Source: Pseudomonas grandcourensis (GTDB lineage: Bacteria; Pseudomonadota; Gammaproteobacteria; Pseudomonadales; Pseudomonadaceae). Taken from it: a DNA stretch of 64,000 bases. Below, piece after piece: positions 1-7,524 of the stretch (the first letter of the stretch is position 1; each line of letters opens with the position of its first letter). Location: positions 2,704,501 through 2,768,500 of the forward strand of contig NZ_CP150919.1 in assembly GCF_039909015.1 (NCBI RefSeq). The letters are read 5' to 3'. The translations under genes were made by a program, and so were the position numbers. Below the pieces are notes generated by a model, which saw only the letters and a program-made list of their open reading frames with translations, was not told the DNA's origin and did no database searches.

Positions 1-1
1 G

Positions 2-508
2 GCCCTGGGCTACAAAAGCAGCGGTTTCTGGAAAGCGGGCGACACCCATGCCGGCGAGGTGGACAACAACACCTGGAGTGCCCTGTTCACCTATAGCCTG
101 AGTGGTCATGCCTTCAGCGCGGGCTACCAGCAAGTCTCCGGTGACAGCGCGTTCCCGTTCGTCAACCAGGGTGACGGCGCCACTGCGTACCTGATCACCG
201 ACCGGCAGATCGGCAAGTTCCTCAGCGCCGGCGAGCGCACCTGGCTGGCCGAGTACGGGTATGACTTCGTCGCGCTTGGCGTGCCGGGGCTCAAGACCGT
301 GGTCACTTATTTGAGCGGCGACAACATCGACTCCGCCGCCGGTGATCGCAAAGAGTGGGAGCGCGACCTGCGGATCGACTATGCGCTGCAAAGCGGTCCA
401 CTCAAGGGGGTGGGCATTTCCTGGCGTAACGCCAGCTTGCGTGGCAATGCCAGCAGCGACCTGGATGAAAACCGCCTGATCCTCAGCTACAGCCTGCCGC
501 TGCTTTAA
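2..508 (+). CDS. OprD-family outer membrane porin, C-terminal part
   Basis: This is the 3' end of a gene cut by the window's left edge; about 168 residues are visible in frame 2. The chain alternates short hydrophobic beta strands with polar turns and ends in a DLDENRLILSYSLPLL-type strand, as OprD/OccD substrate-specific porins of Pseudomonas do. Such porins let small carboxylates, amino acids or peptides cross the outer membrane. The substrate cannot be told from the C-terminal third. A hairpin (GGTCCTGG at 519-526 with CCAGGACC at 543-550) follows the stop codon and may end transcription, but it has no T run. Confidence 0.85.
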   Translation, partial: ALGYKSSGFWKAGDTHAGEVDNNTWSALFTYSLSGHAFSAGYQQVSGDSAFPFVNQGDGATAYLITDRQIGKFLSAGERTWLAEYGYDFVALGVPGLKTVVTYLSGDNIDSAAGDRKEWERDLRIDYALQSGPLKGVGISWRNASLRGNASSDLDENRLILSYSLPLL

Positions 509-586
509 GCACGGGACCGGTCCTGGCTTGCCGGTGGGCAGCCCAGGACCGTCAGGTGATTGGTCAACCCCGACAGGAGCATCGCC

Positions 587-1120
587 ATGCGTTCAATTTT
601 TTCGACTGTGCAAAGCCTTGTTCGCCCCGGCGCCAAACCCGTGTTGTTGTCACGCCCGGTCATCAATGTGGCTGAGCAGACACTGGAGGTGGTCGGGCAA
701 GTGCAGAACCCGCTGTGCCTGAGCGTGGCCGACCTGCACGCCATGCCGGGCTATGACTGGGTGAGACTGACCAGCAATACCTGCGAGGGCAATGCGCAAA
801 AAGCACAAAAAAAGGGCTATCGCGGGGTGCTGCTGCGGGAAATTGTCCTCAAGGCCGGGTTGAAGAGTGATGACCCCAAAGGCTGGAAACGCGCCTATGT
901 GGTGGCGCGTGCCAGTGACGGCTATGTCGCGTTGTTCAGTTGGAACGAACTGATCAATACCGACGTGGGCGATGCGGTTCTGGTGGTGTACCGACAACAT
1001 TCCCACGAGCAGACGGAGCTCGGCGAGCATCTTTCATTGGTCTCGGGAAGCGATCGTCATTCCGGGGCCCGTCAGGTGAAGTGGTTGCGCAGCATTGAGC
1101 TGTGCAGCATCTTTGGCTGA
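587..1120 (+). CDS. Small molybdopterin-dependent oxidoreductase-domain protein
   Basis: A 177-residue protein with the fold of the oxidoreductase molybdopterin-binding domain (sulfite oxidase/YedY type). The motif TSNTCEGN holds Cys66, at the place of the Cys that ligates molybdenum in this family. YRGVLLREIVLKAGL and GYVALFSWNEL are typical later segments. There is no signal peptide, so it is probably cytoplasmic, and it is only the bare domain, shorter than most Moco enzymes. An in-frame TTG at 560 exists, but I chose the ATG at 587 because AGGAG lies 8 bases before it. Substrate unknown; whether Moco is really bound is inference. Confidence 0.75.
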   Translation: MRSIFSTVQSLVRPGAKPVLLSRPVINVAEQTLEVVGQVQNPLCLSVADLHAMPGYDWVRLTSNTCEGNAQKAQKKGYRGVLLREIVLKAGLKSDDPKGWKRAYVVARASDGYVALFSWNELINTDVGDAVLVVYRQHSHEQTELGEHLSLVSGSDRHSGARQVKWLRSIELCSIFG

Positions 1121-1153
1121 CTTCATCCACAACGCCTACCGAGGAATATGCCA

Positions 1154-1450
1154 ATGCCAGTGTGCAATTCGCTTGGCTTTGATCGCCATTCTACGGTCGA
1201 GCAAGTGTTGGCCGGCGAACAATGGCCACCGGAATTCGAAGTGGCCCTGAGGGATCTGCTGGAGCAGATGGCCAACGCCGGCCATGACGTCACCCTGCAC
1301 AACCTCGGCCGGTTCCTTGGCGACTTTGTGCCGCGCTACACCCTGGACCGTGCCGAGGAATGGCAGGAATGGTCGACCCGACGCTGGGTCTCGCAGACCA
1401 AGCCGGCGCTGGTGGACAAGCTGGCGGATGTCTTCATCGGCGGTCAGTGA
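1154..1450 (+). CDS. Hypothetical 98-residue protein
   Basis: A small acidic soluble protein that I do not recognise. It is rich in Trp, Asp and Glu in the middle (AEEWQEWSTRRWV) and has no signal peptide or membrane segment. An ATG at 1148 is also in frame, but the GAGG at 1141-1144 sits 9 bases from the ATG at 1154 and only 3 from 1148, so 1154 is preferred. It follows the Moco-domain gene by 33 bases on the same strand and may be cotranscribed with it. It ends 12 bases before the convergent DUF899 gene. Confidence 0.6.
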   Translation: MPVCNSLGFDRHSTVEQVLAGEQWPPEFEVALRDLLEQMANAGHDVTLHNLGRFLGDFVPRYTLDRAEEWQEWSTRRWVSQTKPALVDKLADVFIGGQ

Positions 1451-1462
1451 TACCGCTGGCGC

Positions 1463-2221
1463 TCACCGGTACTCATCATGCCGGCGCCACCAGGGCCCGG
1501 TCTCATTGCGGCCCTTCGGCGCGCGGTCGAGCCATTGGTACATGCTCCACAATCCGTCCAGGCCCCGCGCGTAGGTGGAGTAGGTGTGATAGATCTCGCC
1601 GTCTTCCAACACGAACGTACTCAACCCCGGCCTGTCGCGGGTGTAGGTCGGTGCATCGGTGCCACAGGTCGCGGCGAACTGTTTCACCGGTTCCGGGATC
1701 TGGCTGGCGTCCATGGCATGCCCGCCGCGCTGATAGTTGTACTCGACCAGCCCTTCACGCTGCTGCGCTTCGGTGAAGTAAACGTTGAAGTCGGCGGTGA
1801 AGTCGCTATCGGCGGCCGAAGCCCAGGGGAAAGTCCAACCCATTCGGCGCTTGTAGGCCTGCAGTTTCGCCAACGGCGCGCGGGATATCGCCATCAAGGT
1901 AACGTCGTGGTTCGCCAGGTGGACGACGATGGGGTCGAAGCCATCGGCGATGGCTGAGCAGGAAGGGCAGCCGGCCGTGTAGTCGGGGCCGAACATGAAG
2001 TGGTAGACCAGCAGTTGCGAGCGCCCTTGAAAGAGTTCGGCCAGGGTGGCGCTGCCGTTGTCGGTATCGAAGCGGTACGCCTTGTCGAGGCGAACCCAAG
2101 GCAATGCCTGGCGTTGCCTGGCCACTTCATCGCTGCGTCGGGTCAGGGCCTTTTCCGCTTCGAGCAGTTGCAGGCGTGCCGCCAGCCATTGGTCCCGGGA
2201 CGCGGTTTTGTGGGTGTTCAT
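1463..2221 (-). CDS. DUF899 thioredoxin-like family protein
   Basis: A 252-residue cytoplasmic protein of the DUF899 family, which has a thioredoxin-like fold. A helical N-terminus (residues 1-40) is followed by the core with FMFGPDYTAGCPSCSAIADG; Cys85 and Cys88 form a CPSC pair at the position of the redox motif. The GLDGLWSMYQWLDRAP and GPWWRRHDEY segments near the end are family hallmarks. The biochemical role of the family is not established; redox or peroxide-related functions are only inferred. It is transcribed divergently from the regulator at 2306, with 84 bases between them. Confidence 0.85.
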   Translation of the reverse strand: MNTHKTASRDQWLAARLQLLEAEKALTRRSDEVARQRQALPWVRLDKAYRFDTDNGSATLAELFQGRSQLLVYHFMFGPDYTAGCPSCSAIADGFDPIVVHLANHDVTLMAISRAPLAKLQAYKRRMGWTFPWASAADSDFTADFNVYFTEAQQREGLVEYNYQRGGHAMDASQIPEPVKQFAATCGTDAPTYTRDRPGLSTFVLEDGEIYHTYSTYARGLDGLWSMYQWLDRAPKGRNETGPWWRRHDEYR

Positions 2222-2305
2222 CGTTGTACGCTCCTGGTGAAAGGTCGTGATTTAGACTAAACCCGGGTATCGAATGATGGGAGTGACAAGCGTGGCGGGA
2301 TTTCG

Positions 2306-3526
2306 ATGGACTCGATGATCGCGGCCGCCGCACAGGCGCTGGCGGCGGGCAATCCGCTGGGCGCACTGGACCGCGTGGCCTTGCGCGACGACGCACCGGC
2401 ACTGGCCCTGCGCGGTATCGCTATGGCGCAACTGGGCGATCTGTTGCGGGCCAGGGCGCTGGTCAAGCGTGCGCAACGGGCCTTTGCACCCAGGGAAGTA
2501 CTGGCCCGGGCGCGCTGTGTGGTGGCCGAGGCCGAAATTGCCCTGGCTTCCCGGGAGCTCGGCTGGCCGGTCAAGGCGCTCGAAACGGCGCGGGTCACCC
2601 TTGAACACCACGGTGACCGGGTCAATGCCGCCCATGCGCGTTATCTGCAAATCCGCCGTTTGCTGCTGATCGGGCAGCTCGACGAGGCGCAGCAGCTATT
2701 GGCTGAACTCGACCCCAACCCGTTGCCGCCAGCCTTGCGCGCAACCCATGAACTGGTGCTGGCGGGGATCGCCATTCGCCGCCTGCAATCGCACGAAGCG
2801 CGGGAGGCTTTGAACAGGGCCGGGCAGGCTGCCGGTCAAACCGGGATTGCCGCGCTGATGGCTGAGGTGGAACACGCTGCGCATCTGCTGGATGCCCCAG
2901 CGGCACGCCTGATTGCCCAGGGTGAAGCACGGCCGTTGTTGCTCGATGACGTTGAAGCGTTGTTCTGTTCAACGTCACTGGTGGTGGATGCCTGCCGGTA
3001 CGTTGTGCACGGCTGTGGCATGTCGGTGCCGCTGGCGACGCGGCCGATCCTGTTCGTGCTCGCCCGTGCGTTGGCCGAGGCCTGGCCCGTCGATGTTGCG
3101 CGGGAAGTGCTGATCGCCCGGGCATTCCGTCTGAAGCTTTCGGATGAATCCCATCGCGCCCGGCTTCGCGTGGAAATCGGCAGGCTGCGCAAGGCGCTCA
3201 AGCCGTTGGCCGACGTCATCGCGACGGCCCGCGGTTATGCCCTGCAATCGTCGGTGTGCACGGAGGTGGTGGTGCTGGCGCAACCGGTCGAGGAGAAATT
3301 TGCCGGGGTATTGGCCTGCCTCGCCGATGGCGAGTCGTGGTCCAGTTCCGCCCTGGCACTGGCGCTGGGTACCAGCCAGCGCACGGTGCAACGGGCGCTC
3401 GATACATTGGCGGAGCAGGGCAAGGTGCAGTGGTTTGGCCGTGGTCGCGCACGGCGCTGGATGACGCCGCCCGTGCCGGGATTCGCGACGACCTTGTTAC
3501 TCCCGGCACCGCTGCCCGGTGGCTAG
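2306..3526 (+). CDS. Regulator with helical repeats and two winged-helix domains
   Basis: A 406-residue protein. Residues 1-200 are Ala/Leu-rich helical repeats resembling TPRs. Residues about 243-312 resemble an OmpR/PhoB-type winged helix (SHRARLRVEIGRLRKALKP followed by IATARGYAL, the usual recognition-helix and wing ending). Residues 345-386 form a second helix-turn-helix (SALALALGTSQRTVQRALDTLAEQGKVQWFGRGR) of GntR/MarR style. So it is probably a DNA-binding regulator with a TPR sensor arm. It lies divergent to the DUF899 gene and 35 bases before the beta-propeller gene, with which it probably forms an operon. The signal it senses is unknown. Confidence 0.65.
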   Translation: MDSMIAAAAQALAAGNPLGALDRVALRDDAPALALRGIAMAQLGDLLRARALVKRAQRAFAPREVLARARCVVAEAEIALASRELGWPVKALETARVTLEHHGDRVNAAHARYLQIRRLLLIGQLDEAQQLLAELDPNPLPPALRATHELVLAGIAIRRLQSHEAREALNRAGQAAGQTGIAALMAEVEHAAHLLDAPAARLIAQGEARPLLLDDVEALFCSTSLVVDACRYVVHGCGMSVPLATRPILFVLARALAEAWPVDVAREVLIARAFRLKLSDESHRARLRVEIGRLRKALKPLADVIATARGYALQSSVCTEVVVLAQPVEEKFAGVLACLADGESWSSSALALALGTSQRTVQRALDTLAEQGKVQWFGRGRARRWMTPPVPGFATTLLLPAPLPGG

Positions 3527-3561
3527 GATGAACGCCACCAACCCCCATCGAGGAATGCCAG

Positions 3562-4194
3562 ATGAAACACGCAACTGCTGAAATCATTCGTGAATATGGC
3601 CCGTTTACCGATGTCGACCACGTGTGCGGCGTCACCTGGGACGGCGAAAAGGTCTGGTTCGCAAGTAACAGCAAAATCAACGCCCTGGACCCGGAAAGCG
3701 GCAAGGTGCTGAGCTCAATCGATGTCGCTGCCCATGCCGGCACCGCGTTTGACGGAGAACACCTGTTCCAGATCGCCGAAGACCGCATCCACAAGATCGA
3801 CCCCCGCAGCGGCCGTATCCTCTCGACCATTCCTGCCCCCGGCGCAGGCACCGATTCGGGGCTGACCTGGGCCGAAGGGACGTTGTGGGTGGGCCAGTAC
3901 CGCGAACGCAAGATTCACCAGATTGACCCCGAGACCGGCAAGATCCTGCGCACCATCGAGTCCAACCGTTTCGTCACCGGCGTGACCTGGGTGGACGGTG
4001 CGCTGTGGCACGGTACGTGGGAAGGCGATGAAAGCGAGCTGCGCCGGATCGATCCGCAATCGGGCAAAGTGCTGCAGAGCCTGACAATGCCCGAAGGCGT
4101 GGGCGTGTCGGGGCTCGAGTCCGATGGCGGCGAGCGGTTGTTCTGCGGTGGCGGCGATAGCGGCAAGGTGAGGGTGGTGCGCCGGCCTTCGTGA
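3562..4194 (+). CDS. Beta-propeller protein, glutamine-cyclotransferase-like
   Basis: A 210-residue protein with at least four repeats of the pattern IDPxSGKxL (near residues 42, 75, 120 and 165), each followed by a strand and a TW-rich segment. This is typical of small beta-propellers related to glutaminyl-peptide cyclotransferase of the plant/bacterial type and to PQQ/NHL-like propellers. No signal peptide is seen, which argues against a periplasmic cyclotransferase. The start ATG has GAGGAA about 8 bases upstream. It sits behind the double winged-helix regulator and may act with it. Function unknown. Confidence 0.7.
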   Translation: MKHATAEIIREYGPFTDVDHVCGVTWDGEKVWFASNSKINALDPESGKVLSSIDVAAHAGTAFDGEHLFQIAEDRIHKIDPRSGRILSTIPAPGAGTDSGLTWAEGTLWVGQYRERKIHQIDPETGKILRTIESNRFVTGVTWVDGALWHGTWEGDESELRRIDPQSGKVLQSLTMPEGVGVSGLESDGGERLFCGGGDSGKVRVVRRPS

Positions 4195-4198
4195 GGCG

Positions 4199-4272
4199 CG
4201 TGGGAGCGGTGTGTCAGGCAGCATCAATGATGTCTGGCACACCGCCTTCGCGAGTAAGCCCGCTCCCACAAA
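4199..4272. repeat. Degenerate REP pair
   Basis: Two inverted copies of a REP-like core, TGGGAGCGG at 4201 and CGCGAGTAAGCCCGCTCCCA ending at 4269, separated by a GTGTGTCAG/CTGGCACAC inner palindrome. It lies directly behind the stop codon of the beta-propeller gene and could act as an mRNA 3' stabiliser or terminator. Confidence 0.7.
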
Positions 4273-4377
4273 GGCAACTGCCTTGGCGAAACTCATCCAT
4301 TACAGTCATTTGCGTACCGATAGTATTTTTCCGTCCTGCCATGTTTTCTGCTGGTCGAAATCGGTCTAAAAGCCTGG

Positions 4378-4405
4378 TTGGCAATCGCTCCTGTTTTGCT
4401 ATCCT
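4378..4405 (+). promoter_or_regulatory. Sigma-70-like promoter of the putative small RNA
   Basis: TTGGCA at 4378-4383 and TATCCT at 4400-4405, separated by 16 bases, resemble -35 and -10 boxes. They place a transcript start near 4412. There is no gene on this strand downstream other than the structured unit that ends in a terminator at 4657. Confidence 0.5.
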
Positions 4406-4411
4406 CAAACC

Positions 4412-4657
4412 TGTAGGTGAAGACGCAGACTGATGCGCAAAAGGATAGCAAGGAGACGTGGGGCGCGTTCCGAAGGGTACACGGTTAGAAAGATCCCCGC
4501 GCTGGGATCCAGCCCTTATGCCGTGTGAAGCAGAAGAGTTCCATTACAGTTTTACGGCTCTTTTGTGGGAGGCCTGATAAACCTTGTAAGCCGGAGACCA
4601 GCGCCGGCCACCTACTTGTTACATTCACCCACGAAGCCCGCTCAGTGCGGGCTTTTT
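4412..4657 (+). ncRNA. Putative structured small RNA, unidentified
   Basis: About 245 bases between a promoter-like pair and a strong intrinsic terminator, with no convincing gene. Visible helices: GCTATCCT (4398-4405) could pair with AGGATAGC (4442-4449) if transcription starts upstream; ACACGG (about 4479) with CCGTGT (about 4520); GATCCC with GGGATC (about 4492-4508); AAGAG with CTCTT (about 4533-4562); GTGGG (about 4565) with CCCAC (about 4628) closing an inner GCCGG/CCGGC hairpin. A 39-codon GTG-started frame (4458-4577) crosses it, but its start is only 2 bases from AGGAG and its codons (AGA, TTA, ACA) are unlike the neighbours. I do not match it to RNase P, tmRNA, 6S, SRP RNA or any riboswitch I know. 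Confidence 0.45.
4634..4657 (+). terminator. Intrinsic terminator of the putative small RNA
   Basis: AAGCCCGC, loop TCAGT, GCGGGCTT followed by a T run. It is 30 bases before the end of the convergent CAP gene and points away from any plus-strand ORF. Confidence 0.8.
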
Positions 4658-4687
4658 AATGCCCGCAAGGTGGGTCCGGCCGGCGGC

Positions 4688-5548
4688 TCAAGGCGCGCCA
4701 AACAGCATCGTCCAGTAAACACCGTTGTCGCTGCGCGCGTTGGCGGCGTACGCGGCGCCGACCTGGGTGAACATCGGGTTCATCAGGTTGGCGCAGTGCC
4801 CGGGGCTCGCGAGCCAGCCGGCCATGGCCTTGCTGGGGGAACCTTGTCCGGCGGCGATGTTTTCACCGATCTGCCGGCCACGGTAGCCGGCGGCCTTGGC
4901 GCGGTCATAGGGCATGTCTCCGTCGGGGTCCTGGTGGGCGAAATAGTTACCGTAGGCCATATCCTTGCTGTGGTTTTGTGCTGCGGAGCCCAAGGCTGTA
5001 CTCCAGGACAGCGGCCGCGCGGCGGCGAACCGCTGGCGACCGCACAGGCGCGGCTTGGCCCGGGCTGCATTGACCTGCGCCAGCAACGCCTGTGCGGCAC
5101 TGCGTGGATCGCCGGTTTTCCCGTCGAGTACCGGCTTGGCGAGTACCACTTGCCACTCACTCCCGGCGCGGCTGACGCCGATGTCGGCGTATTGGGTGTC
5201 GAGCAGCGCGGCGCAGTGCTCGTCCTGGAACATGTCGAAGGCTTCTTCGGCGTCCCGTGCACCCACCACGCGGATGGACCGCACCATGGTGGCCTGATAG
5301 CCGGAAGCCTTTAATCGGTCCCGCAATCCACCGCCATAGCCAACGGGCAGGGCCAGGTTCGACTTGAATGTCAGGGGGGATAAGCGTTGCGTCGGCCGCC
5401 GGTCGCAGCGTTGCGGATGGGCGCGATAGTCGTTGATGGCGTCTGCCAGTTGCCGTTGCCCATCGGCTTGGGCGGGGCTTGCAAAAACCGGGAGCAGGGA
5501 AAACAGGCACAGCGAAGAAAAGCGCAAGGCAACGACAGTTTGGCGCAT
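4688..5548 (-). CDS. Secreted CAP-domain (SCP-like) protein
   Basis: A 286-residue protein with an N-terminal signal peptide (hydrophobic stretch, cleavage near ASPAQA-DG, residue about 28). Residues about 30-150 form a family-specific domain that contains two conserved Cys regions; residues about 152-286 form a CAP/SCP domain with a conserved HSKDM, GENIAAGQ and SPGHCANLMNP. These are the sites that shape the CAP cavity in bacterial YkwD-like proteins. It probably acts in the periplasm or outside the cell; CAP proteins have varied and mostly unproven roles. It has a close paralogue in this window at 57818-58669. Confidence 0.85.
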   Translation of the reverse strand: MRQTVVALRFSSLCLFSLLPVFASPAQADGQRQLADAINDYRAHPQRCDRRPTQRLSPLTFKSNLALPVGYGGGLRDRLKASGYQATMVRSIRVVGARDAEEAFDMFQDEHCAALLDTQYADIGVSRAGSEWQVVLAKPVLDGKTGDPRSAAQALLAQVNAARAKPRLCGRQRFAAARPLSWSTALGSAAQNHSKDMAYGNYFAHQDPDGDMPYDRAKAAGYRGRQIGENIAAGQGSPSKAMAGWLASPGHCANLMNPMFTQVGAAYAANARSDNGVYWTMLFGAP

Positions 5549-5731
5549 GGACGGACAACTCTGATGAGATGACGACGAAGAAAGAGGGGAAAAGCGCTGG
5601 GCTATGACTGGCGCCTTGGAACAAGGTTCACGGCGGGCACCTGTCTATTTTCGGGCGAAGCCATGAGTCCGACGAAGGGTGTCGGCAGGTCTGTATGATG
5701 GGACTTTTTCGCCCCAGACAAGGATCAATCC

Positions 5732-6091
5732 ATGGGTTTGAGCAAACGCGATCAGGCGCACATCGAGCGGCGCCTGGTCGCCACCCTGACCGAAGCGTGC
5801 GAGACGGCCAAAGCGGAAATCGTCGGGTTTCAGTGGTTGACCCATATCGCCGACTACGCCCTGTTTCCGGCCAGCCTCAAGGTGGTTTGGGTTTTCGATA
5901 CCCAGGTCAACAGGGAGCAGGCGCTGGCCAAAGGGCAGGGCGAACGCATGGTCGAATTCACCGCCATTGCCTTGGGTGAGGCGCAGATTCAGCTCAGCCC
6001 GGTGGCGGCCCATGTGCTGTTCGATTCTGAAGAAGCCTGCCAGCGCGACAACGCCGGAAACTGGCAGCAACGGCTGTCACGCAAGCGTTAG
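5732..6091 (+). CDS. Conserved hypothetical protein, 119 residues
   Basis: A soluble alpha/beta protein with no signal peptide or known motif visible to me (VWVFDTQVNREQALAKGQG in the centre). Its start MGLSKRDQAHIERRL is Lys/Arg-rich and helical. It ends by overlapping the convergent SufR-like regulator gene by 4 bases (TAG of this gene inside the last codons of the other), so transcription from either side reads into the other. Function unknown. Confidence 0.7.
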   Translation: MGLSKRDQAHIERRLVATLTEACETAKAEIVGFQWLTHIADYALFPASLKVVWVFDTQVNREQALAKGQGERMVEFTAIALGEAQIQLSPVAAHVLFDSEEACQRDNAGNWQQRLSRKR

Positions 6092-6753
6092 GCTGGCCGA
6101 TCGGTATCGGCTGGAGCAGCGTCAGTCGCGACGTCCGGAGTTTCACTCGGACGCAGCCTGAAGCGACAGACATGCCCGCCGCGTACCATGCACTCGCTGT
6201 GCTCGACTTCACCGCCGCCCAACGCGCCGATCAAGGCCAGGTCCAGTTCGCAGACCACCGGATGCTCGGCGGCCAGCCGATGGAACACGCAGTTATGCGC
6301 GACGATTTCCGGTGTGTCGCCTGAGCGGAAAAATACCTCGGCTTCGTAGCCCGCCTGGTTCATGTGCTGGACGATCCTGGCTTCATCCACGACCTGTTGC
6401 TCACGGTCCAAAGCCAGTTTGCGGCCCATGCTGCGCATCAGTGAAGTCAGGGCTTCAGGACCGATGATGCCCGCCACTTCATCAATCAATACGCTGGCCA
6501 GTAGCTGATAGTGGCGAGGGAACTGCTCCCGCGCGTGGTCGGTGAGCCGATACAGCTGCTCCGGACGACGGCCCGTCGGACGGGTGTCGCCGCGCAGCAC
6601 CAGACCGTCACGCTCCAGCGCCGCCAGGTGTTGGCGGATCGCCGTGCGCGTGATGGCCAGGTGTTCAGCCAACTCGTCAATGCTCATGCCGCCCCCATGG
6701 TGCAGCAGTGCATTGAGCAGGTCCTGCTGTGTTCGGCCCAGTCCTTCCAGCAT
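6088..6753 (-). CDS. SufR-like winged-helix transcriptional regulator
   Basis: A 221-residue protein. Residues 8-60 make a winged helix (MSIDELAEHLAITRTAIRQHLAALERDGLV). The C-terminal half has Cys155, Cys168, Cys188 and Cys196; the first pair is spaced Cx12C, as in SufR-type regulators (COG2345) that bind an iron-sulfur cluster. So it may sense iron-sulfur or redox status; that is inference from the Cys pattern. It is 19 bases downstream of the periplasmic protein gene at 6773, so the two form an operon, and it overlaps the convergent hypothetical gene by 4 bases. Confidence 0.75.
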   Translation of the reverse strand: MLEGLGRTQQDLLNALLHHGGGMSIDELAEHLAITRTAIRQHLAALERDGLVLRGDTRPTGRRPEQLYRLTDHAREQFPRHYQLLASVLIDEVAGIIGPEALTSLMRSMGRKLALDREQQVVDEARIVQHMNQAGYEAEVFFRSGDTPEIVAHNCVFHRLAAEHPVVCELDLALIGALGGGEVEHSECMVRGGHVCRFRLRPSETPDVATDAAPADTDRPA

Positions 6754-6772
6754 GGTGTGCCCTCGCGCGATA

Positions 6773-7402
6773 TCAGAACTTGTCCGGGAATTGCTTGACC
6801 AGCGCGCCGGTCAAGGCGTCGGCCAGGGCCAGGATGTGCGTGCGCATCATCGTCCAGGTGCGGGCTTCGCCGGCGTAATCGTGCGCGGCAAACTCATCGA
6901 TCTGGGCTACGTGGTGACCGCCATGGGCCGACAACATGTTGACCAGTGTGGCTTCAGGCAGATTGGGGTTGGCGGTGGCCAGAAACGCCGCAATCGCCTT
7001 GGCATTGCCGGTCAACTCGGTGACGGCGGCCTGCTTGCCTTTCGCGTCTTTGGCGACCGTGGCGTCACTGTAGTGTTTCACCGCGCCCCAATGGCCGGCA
7101 AGCAGCTTGAGCAGTTGATCCGCCGCCGGTTGGCCGTAGAGCGGGGCGATGCTGTTGGCGATTTTGGTGGCGTTGTCGACCACCTGGTCCGCCGCGACTT
7201 TGGCTTGCTTTTTGTCGGCGGATTGATTGGCCAGCGCGTAGTTTCTGATCCAGAAAATGTGTTCGACCCAAAGGTCACGCTCGGCCAGGCGCGTGGTCAG
7301 CGCGGGGCTGTCGGCAGCGGTAGGAGAGGCGGCAGGCGTCTGGCTCCAGACCGGTTGCGCACACAAAGCCAGCAGGAGCAAAGCCAGGGTTTTGATATTC
7401 AT
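6773..7402 (-). CDS. Periplasmic helical protein, unknown function
   Basis: A 209-residue protein with a clear signal peptide (MNIKTLALLLLALCAQPVWS, cleavage near residue 20). The mature part is all-helical, Ala-rich, with conserved-looking Trp and His residues (LWVEHIFWIRNYAL; GHWGAVKHYSD; SAHGGHHVAQID). This pattern recalls four-helix bundles that bind metal or haem, but no known motif is certain. It is the first gene of a two-gene operon with the SufR-like regulator, which suggests the regulator's signal and this protein are linked. Function unknown. Confidence 0.7.
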   Translation of the reverse strand: MNIKTLALLLLALCAQPVWSQTPAASPTAADSPALTTRLAERDLWVEHIFWIRNYALANQSADKKQAKVAADQVVDNATKIANSIAPLYGQPAADQLLKLLAGHWGAVKHYSDATVAKDAKGKQAAVTELTGNAKAIAAFLATANPNLPEATLVNMLSAHGGHHVAQIDEFAAHDYAGEARTWTMMRTHILALADALTGALVKQFPDKF

Positions 7403-7524
7403 GACGGCACCCTCTGAGAATGGAAACGTTCGACAATATCAATATAGGCATAAAAATATGTTTTTATTGGGCGTGGACGTAATCTCGGACCAATGGTCGT
7501 CACAGGTAGGTTCTACTTTGCTGG

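Noticed and set aside
4458..4577. 39-codon GTG-started ORF inside the putative small RNA
   Set aside because: AGGAG is only 2 bases from the GTG, and rare codons such as AGA and TTA are unlike local genes.
4412..4657. Cobalamin riboswitch
   Set aside because: Only the AAGCCGGAGACC stretch resembles the 3' box; the GGTG-AATCC and CCCCGCAACTGT core elements are missing, and no cobalamin gene follows.
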